A DNA stretch of 56,924 bases from Bacteroidales bacterium (GTDB lineage Bacteria > Bacteroidota > Bacteroidia > Bacteroidales > F082): the NCBI GenBank assembly GCA_024400305.1, contig JAKSMX010000016.1:1-56924 (forward strand), read 5' to 3'. The position numbers and the translations under genes are program-made. The notes under the pieces were generated by a model. That model ran no database searches and was not told where the DNA came from. It saw only the letters and a program-made list of their open reading frames with translations. Within the stretch, counting starts at the first letter, position 1. Every line of letters starts with the position of its first letter. Below, in pieces: positions 8,402-18,406 of this stretch.

Positions 8402-8411
8402 ATCTGTTGTA

Positions 8412-9581
8412 TTAATGTGTATAGCGATATTCTAACAAGAATGTTTTCAGTCTTCTCAAGACGAGTAGCGGAAGTATCAGGAATCCCACTTGCATTGCGA
8501 GGCTTTGCCATGAGTAAACGAGCGGTCGTCCGTTGAGCGCCTGGTCAACATAAATAAGGAAATAGTGACGCAGCGGGAAGAAGTACGACAGTGCCTTGAG
8601 CGGGTCGGGGAACGCCATCTGCGGGAATGAGAACCCGGAAATAGGGAACGATAGCACGCCCCACAGCGTCGCGAGGCTGAGGCCCCAGCGCAGTGACGGC
8701 ACTAACCCGCACAAGAACACGGCGAATGCCATCGCCGCGGCCATGAGCAGGAACATGTTGAGCACCATCGGCCAGATGCCGCTGTTGAGCGGGAAATGCC
8801 AGTACCCGTAGAGCCACATCAGACAGAGTATTCCCATCACCGTCCAGATGGCGGCGTGCGGCAGGAGTTTCCCGGTCAGTGCCACAACGATGTCGTTGTC
8901 GGCCATGCCCAGCCATTTGCTTGCCGTTGACTCTTTCAGTTCGACATATATTGCATATATCGTCACCTGCATGATGAGAAGCATGATGAGACCCGGAAGC
9001 AGTGTGTTGCACAGATACACCGAATAGTTCAGGCGCGGGTTGGCGATTGCGTGCATCTCGCATTTTATCGGCTGTATTACCGCCATCGCCTGGTCTTCCG
9101 TGTAGCCTTTGGCGTAAAGTGTCGAGCGCATTATGCTGCCTGACGCCAATTCTGACATCATCCTCATGTCGCGATAGACGAGTGATGCCGGAATCATGTA
9201 CGACGCGGCGGAATAGAACGACACTTTGGGCTGTTTGCTTGCCAGAGCCTGTTCTGTCGTGCCTTCTGGGATGTAGAAGAAGCCGTAGATCTCGCCTTTC
9301 TGCATGGCGTTTCTTGCTTCAGCGACGTCGCTGTAATATTTCACCAGTTCGGTCTGCTGGAAGGCATCGAGGTTACGCATCAGTTCACGTGTTATCGAGG
9401 TGTTGTCTTCGTCAACGACACCGGCTGGCAGGTCACACGGCAATCCTTCGCGCATCAGCGTGGTGAAGAGCACGAACCCGAATATCGGGGCCAGCACCAT
9501 GCAGAAGAGGTATATCGGCCTCGAGAGCAGACGTTTCTGCTCTCGGCGGGCGATAGCTAAGATTTGCTTTATCTGATGCAT
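8412..9581 (-). CDS. ABC-2 type transporter permease (first of two)
   Basis: 389 residues with the same plan as its downstream neighbour: N-terminal helix (PIYLFCMVLAPIFGFVLF), extracytoplasmic domain with a VVDEDNT segment, then a C-terminal group of helices with a FPISGFSFP motif like the LSGISWPGSN of the partner. The two are distant paralogues and probably form a heterodimer. It starts 3 bp after the HlyD stop codon, so it is translationally linked. Confidence 0.88.
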   Translation of the reverse strand: MHQIKQILAIARREQKRLLSRPIYLFCMVLAPIFGFVLFTTLMREGLPCDLPAGVVDEDNTSITRELMRNLDAFQQTELVKYYSDVAEARNAMQKGEIYGFFYIPEGTTEQALASKQPKVSFYSAASYMIPASLVYRDMRMMSELASGSIMRSTLYAKGYTEDQAMAVIQPIKCEMHAIANPRLNYSVYLCNTLLPGLIMLLIMQVTIYAIYVELKESTASKWLGMADNDIVVALTGKLLPHAAIWTVMGILCLMWLYGYWHFPLNSGIWPMVLNMFLLMAAAMAFAVFLCGLVPSLRWGLSLATLWGVLSFPISGFSFPQMAFPDPLKALSYFFPLRHYFLIYVDQALNGRPLVYSWQSLAMQVGFLILPLLVLRRLKTFLLEYRYTH

Positions 9582-9584
9582 TTT

Positions 9585-10583
9585 TTACTGCTTGTTAATT
9601 CTGAACAACACTGTCATGCCTGGTCTTAAGCCTTCGACATCCTCTGTCGGCCTCGCGCGGACTTCAAAAGTCTTGAGGTCGTACTGGCCTGTCTGTTTCG
9701 TCGCTTTCCATGCAGCGTAGTCGCCGCGGTCTTTCATGTTGTAAACGCACATCGTCGTCGTCTTGCCGAGGGCGGGGATCTCCGCTGTGAACGTCTGGCC
9801 AATCGGCATCTTGGTAAGGTAGTCCTCGCGGACGTTGAACGTGGCCCACATGTCGTCCATCATGGCGACGTTCATGATAGGGGCGCCTGTGCCGACGAGT
9901 TCGCCGATGTGAGGGAAGATCTCCATGACTTCGCCGTCGGCGTATGCTATGAGGTATGTCTCGTTGATGTATGAGTTGACTTCCGCCACGGCGCCTTTGG
10001 CCTGTTCGTACTTGGCGGCTGCCATCTCCTTGTCTTCCTTCTGTGCGCCGTTGACGGCGAGGTCGTACTGCGACTTGGCTGCGCGTTCCGTAGCCTTGGC
10101 CGCATCGTACTGTGCCTTGGTCTCGTCGTATTTCTGCTCGCTCACCACACCTTCTTTATAAAGGTTGCTCACGCGTTTGAACGACTTCTCCATGATCTCG
10201 CTGCCGACCTTGGCTTTCTGCCAGAGCTCGTATGCGCCCTGTATCTGTTCGGCGCGCGCGCCGGCCTCCGCCTTGTCGCTCATGGCGCGTGCCTGCGTCT
10301 TGACGGCTTCCGCCTGCAATTTCTTCGCGTCAACTTCCGGAGCCTCGATGATGGCGAGGGTGTCGCCCGCTTTCACGTGCTGCCCCTCTTGGACACGGAA
10401 CTCCATGATTCTTCCAGGAATCTTGCTCGAAATGCGGTATTCCGTCGCCTCGGCCTGACCTTGCAATATCTCGTCAGTCTTGCCGTATGTTACTATTCCG
10501 ATTACGCATATCACTGCGATGACAATCGCCAAAACACCTAATGCGATGAAGGTGTTGATTCTTTGTGTTTTCTCTGATACCAT
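9585..10583 (-). CDS. HlyD-family membrane-fusion (periplasmic adaptor) protein
   Basis: 332 residues: N-terminal anchor (IALGVLAIVIAVICVIGIV), a lipoyl half-motif GRIMEFRVQEGQHVKAGDTL, a long alpha-hairpin rich in A/E/K/Q (about residues 80-200), the second lipoyl half (YADGEVMEIFPHIGELV) and a beta-barrel ending in RPGMTVLFRINKQ. It links the inner-membrane ABC-2 pair to the TolC-like outer-membrane channel encoded just upstream. Confidence 0.92.
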   Translation of the reverse strand: MVSEKTQRINTFIALGVLAIVIAVICVIGIVTYGKTDEILQGQAEATEYRISSKIPGRIMEFRVQEGQHVKAGDTLAIIEAPEVDAKKLQAEAVKTQARAMSDKAEAGARAEQIQGAYELWQKAKVGSEIMEKSFKRVSNLYKEGVVSEQKYDETKAQYDAAKATERAAKSQYDLAVNGAQKEDKEMAAAKYEQAKGAVAEVNSYINETYLIAYADGEVMEIFPHIGELVGTGAPIMNVAMMDDMWATFNVREDYLTKMPIGQTFTAEIPALGKTTTMCVYNMKDRGDYAAWKATKQTGQYDLKTFEVRARPTEDVEGLRPGMTVLFRINKQ

Positions 10584-10670
10584 GATTTTACGTTTTTTTA
10601 CGGTATGGAACCGCTGTGCGATCCCTTGATTTTTAATTTCTTATTTCAATTTTTTGTTTCAATTTAAAAA

Positions 10671-12191
10671 TTAGTTTTCCTGATTCAAACTTCCGACGGC
10701 TTTCTTCAGATATGTATTTGACATGATGACATCGATTTTCGCATCGATGAGGTCGGAATGAGCCTGAAGCCATGCTGTCTGGGCGGCGGTGAGCGTCGAT
10801 GACGGCACGATGCCTTCGTTGAAACCGAGTGTCGCCATCCTGAGGTTTTCTTCCGCGTCAGACATCTTATCCGTCGTCATGGTCAGACGCGACTCCGCCT
10901 CTTTTATCTTGTTCTCGTACTGGCTGACCTGAAGCATGATGAGTTCTTTGGTGTCGTCGAGTTTCATGCGCTGTATCGCGGCCTCTGACTTCGCCTTGCG
11001 GATTTTGTTGGCTCCCTCGCCGAAATGGTAAATCGGGATCTTGGCGACAACGCCGACGTTGAACATGCCGTTGAACTGCTTCTCGAAACCGTTGAACAAC
11101 GACGGGTTCATCACGACGTAGTTGCCTACAAACGCGACTGTCGGGAGGAACTCCGAGCGTGCGATGTCCACCTTCTTGTCGTAGATCTGCGTCGCGATGT
11201 CAAGGCTCCTGAGCTCCGGACGGTTCTCCATGATGAACTCTTCGTTGTATTCCTGCTGGTAGGTCGGGATTTCCACGTTTTCAAGGTTCTCGTCGGCAAG
11301 TGTGATCTCGCTGTCGAGCGGCAGCCCGATGCGCTGGCAGAGGAGCATCTTGGACAACGTGAGTCCGTTCTGCACCTTCAGTAGTGTCATCTCGCCTTCG
11401 TTGAGCTTCACCTTTATTGAAAGCCTGTCGGCGTTGGTGGCCATGCCTTCGTCGACGAGCTTGTCAACGTTGCTTGTCATGGTGCGGAGAAGCTCGACGT
11501 AGCTTTCCGTCAGTTTGAGCTTGCTGGCCAGCGAGACGATCTGCCAGTAGGCCTGGTCGGTGGTGATGATGGTCTCCTGCTGCTCGGTCGAGAGTTTGGA
11601 GAGAGCCAGCTCCTGCGCGAAATCGGCGATCTTGTTGTAGGCGCGGATTTTGCCGCCGACGTAAATCGGCTCTTCAACTGTGATGATTCCAGCTGCGATG
11701 TTGCGCGTGTCTGGTGTCAGTGTGTTGACGATCTCTTCGCCGACGGCGTTGATTGACTGGAACACGCCTGCGTTAGGCAAGTCTTGGATGAAATTCCTGA
11801 ACCAGTCGCTTTGGAGAATGAGCTGCTGTATCTCCGGCGTGTTCTGGAAAATGTCGGTAATCGTCTGGGTGATGTTGTTGCCCAATCCTTGGGCTGCATG
11901 TGTGCCGGCGTTGCCGATGCCGTTCAGCTTGTCGTCGGAGAGGAGCTGAATCTTCCTGTTATTGTACATGTAGGTGCCGGTCGCCGAAATCTTCGGGAAA
12001 TAATTTGCTCGCGCTACTTTCCTGTCGTATTCGGCCATCTTCACGCTCTCCTGTGAAATCTGTACGTTCTTGTTGCCCTCAAGTGCCATGTTACGGCAAT
12101 CTTGTAGCGTAAGGACGGTTTGTGCCTCAACGGAATAACCTGTTGCAATAACCAAAAGAGTCAATGCGATTTTCCTGTAAAATTTTCTCAT
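10671..12191 (-). CDS. TolC-family outer-membrane efflux protein
   Basis: 506 residues with signal peptide (KIALTLLVIATGYSVEA). Typical outer-membrane efflux protein features are LTLQDCRNMALEGNKNVQ at the mature N-terminus, the repeated coiled-coil halves and ENRPELRSLDIATQI in the second half. A segment of about 70 residues (around 85-155, QLLSDDKLNGIGNAG...) lengthens the first hairpin relative to common TolC proteins. It is the first gene of the efflux operon, with a good promoter and a 14-bp palindrome upstream; an 87-bp gap separates it from the HlyD gene. Confidence 0.92.
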   Translation of the reverse strand: MRKFYRKIALTLLVIATGYSVEAQTVLTLQDCRNMALEGNKNVQISQESVKMAEYDRKVARANYFPKISATGTYMYNNRKIQLLSDDKLNGIGNAGTHAAQGLGNNITQTITDIFQNTPEIQQLILQSDWFRNFIQDLPNAGVFQSINAVGEEIVNTLTPDTRNIAAGIITVEEPIYVGGKIRAYNKIADFAQELALSKLSTEQQETIITTDQAYWQIVSLASKLKLTESYVELLRTMTSNVDKLVDEGMATNADRLSIKVKLNEGEMTLLKVQNGLTLSKMLLCQRIGLPLDSEITLADENLENVEIPTYQQEYNEEFIMENRPELRSLDIATQIYDKKVDIARSEFLPTVAFVGNYVVMNPSLFNGFEKQFNGMFNVGVVAKIPIYHFGEGANKIRKAKSEAAIQRMKLDDTKELIMLQVSQYENKIKEAESRLTMTTDKMSDAEENLRMATLGFNEGIVPSSTLTAAQTAWLQAHSDLIDAKIDVIMSNTYLKKAVGSLNQEN

Positions 12192-12251
12192 ATTGTTATA
12201 ATGTTAAACATTCGTGATAAAAAATGATTGTTAATGATGGTGTTCCCCTGT

Positions 12252-12307
12252 TTTTCCCGGGAAAATAAAACGCTGCAAAATTATGAAATTTTTTGAAACG
12301 AAATCAA
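12252..12307 (-). promoter_or_regulatory. Efflux operon promoter with palindromic operator candidate
   Basis: Minus-strand boxes: TTG (complement of 12305-12307), 21-bp spacer, TAATTTTG (complement of 12276-12283). Just downstream of the -7 box, at about +4 to +17, lies the perfect 14-bp palindrome TTTTCCCGGGAAAA (12252-12265). Its position is that of a repressor operator. The regulator is not encoded next to it. Confidence 0.65.
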
Positions 12308-12327
12308 TTTAATTAAAAAAAATGTTT

Positions 12328-12360
12328 TTTGATAGCGAAAATGAAAAAGCACTATTTTTG
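12328..12360 (+). promoter_or_regulatory. Promoter of pssA
   Basis: TTTG (12328-12331), 21-bp spacer, TATTTTTG (12353-12360), 17 bp before the chosen ATG. It is divergent from the efflux operon promoter, so the two -33 regions lie about 20 bp apart. Confidence 0.75.
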
Positions 12361-12377
12361 CAAAAATTTTGGAAATA

Positions 12378-13088
12378 ATGTCGATAAAAAAGCATATCCC
12401 GAATACAATTACTTGCTGCAATCTGATAAGTGGCTGCATTTCAATATATTTGACTTTTAACGGATTTCATTTCGCGGCGGCGTTGATGTTGTTCGCCGCA
12501 GCCATATTCGATTTCTTCGATGGTTTCGCAGCCCGTACGCTTGACGCGAAATCGCCGATAGGAGGCGAGCTTGACTCGCTGGCTGATGTCGTCTCGTCGG
12601 GTGTCGCGCCGTCGTTCATCCTGGCTCATTACATGAAAGGCATGGGCGTGGAATGGTTTGTCGGCGGCGTCAATGTGTTCGTTTTCACGGCGTTTGTCCT
12701 CGCAGCCTTCGCCGCGGTGCGTCTCGCGAAATTCAACATCGACACGCGTCAGACGAGTTCTTTCCTCGGGCTTCCGGTTCCGGCCACGGGTCTGTTCGTC
12801 GCGTCACTTTCGATAATGATGATGCGCATCGACGAAAACGGGCTGCTGATGAGAATCGTCAACAACCCATATTTCTTTATCGCCATCATATTGGTTTTCA
12901 GCTGGCTGATGGTCAGCGAGGTGCCGTTCTTCTCCTTCAAGATGAAGAATCTGAAGTTTGGCGACAACAAACTCCGTTACATCCTCGTGGTGTTCGCCGT
13001 AGTGATGTTCGCCGTTTTCAGGTGGGTCGCGTTGCCGTTCGTCTTCCTTTTCTACATCTTTCTCTCTGTCATCTTCTACAGGGGTTAG
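12378..13088 (+). CDS. pssA: CDP-diacylglycerol-serine O-phosphatidyltransferase
   Basis: 236 residues from ATG 12378; an in-frame TTG 9 bp earlier is less likely. The CDP-alcohol phosphotransferase motif DG-x2-AR-x8-G-x3-D-x3-D reads DGFAARTLDAKSPIGGELDS LAD across residues 49-71. The remainder is a chain of hydrophobic helices. The enzyme makes phosphatidylserine, the precursor of phosphatidylethanolamine, in the inner membrane. Its stop codon is interlocked with that of the convergent lptB (the four bases TTAG at 13085-13088). Confidence 0.93.
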   Translation: MSIKKHIPNTITCCNLISGCISIYLTFNGFHFAAALMLFAAAIFDFFDGFAARTLDAKSPIGGELDSLADVVSSGVAPSFILAHYMKGMGVEWFVGGVNVFVFTAFVLAAFAAVRLAKFNIDTRQTSSFLGLPVPATGLFVASLSIMMMRIDENGLLMRIVNNPYFFIAIILVFSWLMVSEVPFFSFKMKNLKFGDNKLRYILVVFAVVMFAVFRWVALPFVFLFYIFLSVIFYRG

Positions 13089-13822
13089 TATTCCTTTTTG
13101 CGAAGCTCGAAGTTGCTTCCGAGGTAATGGCTTCTGACGACGGGGTCGTTGGCCAATTCTTCAGGTGTGCCGGCCTTGAGGAGTTTGCCTTCGAAGACGA
13201 GATATGCGCGGTCGGTTATCGACAGCGTCTCGTTGGCGTTGTGGTCGGTGATGAGCACTCCGATGTTCTTGTTTTTCAGTTTCGCGACAACGCGTTGAAT
13301 GTCTTCCACGGCGATGGGGTCAACGCCGGCGAACGGTTCGTCGAGGAGTATGAACTTCGGGTCGATGGCGAGGGCGCGTGCTATCTCGCAGCGTCGCCGT
13401 TCGCCGCCGGAGAGCTGTATGCCCTTGCTCCTGCGGATGTGCTGCAGGCCGAACTCGTCGAGCAGCGACTCGAGCTTGTCGGCGCGTTGCTGTTTTGTCA
13501 TGTCTTCCTTGAACTGCATCACTGAATAGATGTTGTCTTCGACCGACATCTGACGGAACACCGACGCCTCCTGCGCGAGGTATCCGATGCCGAGCTGCGC
13601 GCGTTTGTACATCGGGAACTGCGTGATCTCCTGTCCGTCGAGATAGACGTGGCCGGAGAACGGCTTTATCAGTCCGACTATCATGTAGAATGTGGTGGTC
13701 TTGCCGGCGCCGTTGGGTCCCAGAAGCCCGACGATCTCGCCCTGGCTCACCTCCACGCTCACGCCCTTCACCACGGTGCGCTGCTTGTATTTCTTTACTA
13801 ACTCTTCTGTTTTTAAAATCAT
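13085..13822 (-). CDS. lptB: LPS export ABC transporter ATP-binding protein
   Basis: 245 residues from MILKTEELVKKYKQ. An in-frame extension of 22 residues upstream (TPKF/TPKT pattern) is translated from an AT-rich repeat array and is rejected. Walker A GPNGAGKTT, Q-loop, signature LSGGERRR, Walker B FILLDEPFAGVDP, and the H-loop (LITDH) are all present and match LptB. The protein powers LPS extraction by LptFG. It follows kdsD, a Kdo-pathway gene, fitting an LPS context. Confidence 0.93.
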   Translation of the reverse strand: MILKTEELVKKYKQRTVVKGVSVEVSQGEIVGLLGPNGAGKTTTFYMIVGLIKPFSGHVYLDGQEITQFPMYKRAQLGIGYLAQEASVFRQMSVEDNIYSVMQFKEDMTKQQRADKLESLLDEFGLQHIRRSKGIQLSGGERRRCEIARALAIDPKFILLDEPFAGVDPIAVEDIQRVVAKLKNKNIGVLITDHNANETLSITDRAYLVFEGKLLKAGTPEELANDPVVRSHYLGSNFELRKKEY

Positions 13823-13826
13823 TTTT

Positions 13827-13936
13827 TTAGGTGTTTTAGGAGTTTGAAGAAATTTAGGAGTTTGAGGAAATTTAGGTGTTTCAGTCACCTGAATACCTAA
13901 AATTCCTAATTACCTAATCACCTTAAACTCCTTAAT
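13827..13936. repeat. Inverted array of TTTAGGNGTT words
   Basis: The gap between kdsD and lptB holds degenerate units such as AATTTAGGAGTTTGA and TTTAGGTGTT in one direction up to about 13892. After the centre TCAC, reverse-complement units (CACCT, ATACCTAAAATTCCT) run to 13936. The two halves can fold into a long imperfect hairpin. Function unknown; attenuation or termination between the two genes is possible. Confidence 0.65.
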
Positions 13937-14895
13937 TATATAATCCCTTCTTTTATTATGTCATGTATGTGGATCATCCCGACGTACTTGCCGTTTTCCA
14001 TCACGGGGAGCACGGAGATTTCCTTGTGCTGCATTATGTTCAGTGCGTCGGCGACGAGGGAGTTGCGTTCCGCCGTGGTCGGGTTCTTCGTCATGATGTC
14101 GGCCACCTTCACTGTCTCGATGTTCGGGTGCTTCATCAGCATCCTGCGGAGGTCGCCGTCGGTGACGATGCCGACGAGCCTGCCGTTGTCGATGACGGCG
14201 GCGGCGCCGAGCATTTTTTCCGAGATCTCGATGATGGCTTTTGTCATGATGTCGTCGGGGCTGACCTGCGGCGTGCCGTTTTTCACGCACACGTCGCCGA
14301 CGGTGAGGTAGAGGCGTTTGCCGAGTGCGCCGCCGGGATGGAAACGTGCGAAGTCCTGTGCGGTGAAGCCCCTCATCTTAAGCAGCGCAACCGCCACGGC
14401 GTCGCCCATCACGAGCTGCGCCGTCGTGCTGCTCGTCGGCGCCAGGTTGTTCGGACACGCCTCGCGCGGCACCGTGGTGTCGAGCACGTAGTCGGCCTGT
14501 CTCGCCAAGTAGGAGCTGGTGTTCCCGACGATTGCGACGAGTTTGTTCCTCCTTATTTTTATTAAAGGTGTGAGGACTTTTATCTCCGGCGTCTCGCCGC
14601 TTTTCGACACCACGATGACAATATCGTTGTCGCGGATGATGCCCAGGTCGCCGTGGATGGCGTCGGCGGCGTGCATGAAAACAGCTGTCGTTCCTGTCGA
14701 ATTTAGCGTCGCCACAATCTTTTGGGCGATATTTGCACTCTTGCCAATGCCCGAAACGATGACATTTCCGCTCGAATGGTATATCAAATCGACCACTTTC
14801 TCGAAATCATCGGTGAGCAAATCCTTTAATCCCAAGATTGAATTTGCTTCAGTGTCAATGACTTGCAGTGCAATATCCTTAATATTTTCCTTCAT
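13936..14895 (-). CDS. kdsD: D-arabinose 5-phosphate isomerase
   Basis: 319 residues of the KpsF/GutQ family. The N-terminal SIS domain shows SGIGKSANIAQKIVATLNSTG, HGDLG and the serine-rich VVSKSGETPEI; the TSSTTAQLVMGDA segment follows. Two CBS domains make up the C-terminal third (VTDGDLRRML; ISVLPVMENGKYVGMIHIHDI). It interconverts ribulose 5-phosphate and arabinose 5-phosphate, the first step to Kdo. It is divergent from recQ and upstream of lptB. Confidence 0.93.
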   Translation of the reverse strand: MKENIKDIALQVIDTEANSILGLKDLLTDDFEKVVDLIYHSSGNVIVSGIGKSANIAQKIVATLNSTGTTAVFMHAADAIHGDLGIIRDNDIVIVVSKSGETPEIKVLTPLIKIRRNKLVAIVGNTSSYLARQADYVLDTTVPREACPNNLAPTSSTTAQLVMGDAVAVALLKMRGFTAQDFARFHPGGALGKRLYLTVGDVCVKNGTPQVSPDDIMTKAIIEISEKMLGAAAVIDNGRLVGIVTDGDLRRMLMKHPNIETVKVADIMTKNPTTAERNSLVADALNIMQHKEISVLPVMENGKYVGMIHIHDIIKEGII

Positions 14896-14915
14896 TGAAA
14901 ATTTTTTTAATTTTT

Positions 14916-14948
14916 TTTGCTTTGTTAAAACGAAAAGATATAACTTTG
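14916..14948 (+). promoter_or_regulatory. Promoter of recQ
   Basis: TTTG (14916-14919), 21-bp spacer, TAACTTTG (14941-14948), giving a 5' leader of about 68 bp before the ATG at 15023. Confidence 0.7.
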
Positions 14949-15022
14949 TATTTGAAACGAGTTATAAAAAACATCGCTGAAAAACGATGCAAAAATAATC
15001 AAAATTTCATAAAGAAGTCAAA

Positions 15023-17225
<2,203 letters not shown>

Positions 17226-17227
<2 letters not shown>

Positions 17228-17256
17228 TTGAAAGTTTATAAAGTTATAAAGTTGAA
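17226..17256. repeat. AAAGTTTATAAAGTT word array
   Basis: Three AAAGTT units follow the recQ stop codon. This is the reverse-complement orientation of the AACTTT words found inside the bat operon. Confidence 0.6.
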
Positions 17257-17276
17257 ATGGGACGGTTGTTCCTTTG

Positions 17277-17645
17277 ATGATGAGAAAGATACTTGTGATA
17301 ACAGCGACATTGTTTTTTCTGGCCGGTTGCGGAAATCGGCCGGAAAAGGCATTGCCGTCAGTGCTTCTCTCTGAATCCCAAATGGTTGACGTGATGGCGG
17401 ACGTTCAGATAATGGAAAGCGCCATCTCATACAAGAGAAGCGTGAACGGCAAGACGGCATATCTGAAGACACGCGGATTCGACACCATTTTCGCGCATTA
17501 CGGCATCACCGATTCCGTTTTCAAGGAAAACTACGACTACTATCTCGAAGACCCGTCGGTCATGGAGCGTATCATGGATTCCGTGGTGGCAAGGCTGAAT
17601 GTCATGAGGACGTACAGCGACACAATTGCCGTGGATAACGATTGA
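17277..17645 (+). CDS. DUF4296-type lipoprotein
   Basis: 122 residues from the first of two adjacent ATGs. The signal peptide ends in a lipobox LAGC (Cys18). The mature part has the DUF4296 look: LSESQMVDVMADVQIMESA, then YGITDSVFKENYDYYLEDP, all helical. Known only as a conserved Bacteroidota lipoprotein family of unknown role. The small size and acidic helices are typical. Probably read from the recQ promoter. Confidence 0.8.
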   Translation: MMRKILVITATLFFLAGCGNRPEKALPSVLLSESQMVDVMADVQIMESAISYKRSVNGKTAYLKTRGFDTIFAHYGITDSVFKENYDYYLEDPSVMERIMDSVVARLNVMRTYSDTIAVDND

Positions 17646-18070
17646 CGGAGGACAAGATTGCCGTCCGTTGTCCGCCGAGACACCTGATTGTTTCAATAGT
17701 TTCAATAGTTTCACAATGAAACACCTGAAACCCTTGAAACCTCTCCGAATTTTTTTTCAAAAAACCACTCATCGTATCGAAAATTGTTGTAATTTTGCCG
17801 CCGCTATGAAAATGGAACATTTGCAATATGAAAATCGGCATTGCGTTCTGCCTGATATGGCGGACAGGGTAATTGAAAATACCCCCCCCGTTTCAATTTA
17901 TTGAAAATCAAGCATTTACAATACGGATAAAAGATAAGTTTTTTGGTGTCATACCATGGGCTTTGGGTGTTTGTGTCTCATACGGAGGTGCGGTCGGACG
18001 TAAAATGAGGGCGGTTTTGCAATGTGTAAAGCGAAAAAACATAATCAACAATACCAATAAATATACTGAA
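17646..18070. other. 425-bp intergenic region with hairpin, TTTCAATAG repeats and poly-C tract
   Basis: No convincing gene. Contents: an 8-bp stem with one mismatch (17646-17653/17670-17677); TTTCAATAG repeats and a GTTTCA/TGAAAC pair (17690-17722); GAAACC words to 17741; TAATTTTG (17790-17797), a possible -7 box before a 32-codon reading frame at 17806-17904 of doubtful reality; and eight consecutive C (17882-17889) flanked by AATTGAAA (17871-17878) and TTTCAATT (17891-17898). The rest is the leader of the small secreted protein. Confidence 0.6.
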
Positions 18071-18406
18071 ATGAGAAAAAAGATTAGAGACAGGATTGCG
18101 CTGGCGGCGGTGCTGCTGGCGCTGACGGTGTCCGGGGCGGATGCTTACGGGCAAAGTCATGGTACTGACGGCTTCTTCAACAACGGAGGCGGGTACCGCA
18201 ATGGCGATGATGATTACAACGGGGCGTCGTGGGACAATTTCGGCGGCGACGGTACTGGGAACGGAGCATCGTGGGATGGCTTCGGATCGGGCGACATCAC
18301 GCCGGTGGGCGGCGGCCTTCTGATACTCGCCGCATCAGGTGCGTGCTATGCAGGGATAAAAAGATTCAAGGATTCAAAAGTTAAAATTAAAAGATTAGAA
18401 AAATGA
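18071..18406 (+). CDS. Small secreted Gly/Asp/Asn-rich protein with C-terminal membrane anchor
   Basis: 111 residues from MRKKIRDR. A signal peptide (IALAAVLLALTVSGADA) is followed by a short glycine-, asparagine- and aspartate-rich mature part with two near repeats (NGASWDNFGG and NGASWDGFGS). The C-terminus has a tripartite form: PVGGG, a hydrophobic stretch LLILAASGACYAG, and a basic tail IKRFKDSKVKIKRLEK. This resembles sorting or anchor tails, but I know no characterised family. The stop overlaps the ATG of the next lipoprotein (ATGA), so the two are translationally coupled and probably work together. An in-frame extension back to 17873 has no signal peptide and is rejected. Confidence 0.7.
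   Translation: MRKKIRDRIALAAVLLALTVSGADAYGQSHGTDGFFNNGGGYRNGDDDYNGASWDNFGGDGTGNGASWDGFGSGDITPVGGGLLILAASGACYAGIKRFKDSKVKIKRLEK

Noticed and set aside
13823-13888. 22-residue N-terminal extension of LptB with TPKF repeats
   Set aside because: Translated from the TTTAGG word array; LptB normally begins at MILKTEELVK.
17806-17904. 32-codon reading frame after a TAATTTTG box
   Set aside because: No family recognised, no start signal evidence, and it crosses the C8 tract; possible leader peptide but unsupported.
17873-18070. Longer form of the small secreted protein starting at 17873
   Set aside because: It would bury the signal peptide at residue 67; the ATG at 18071 gives a normal signal peptide.
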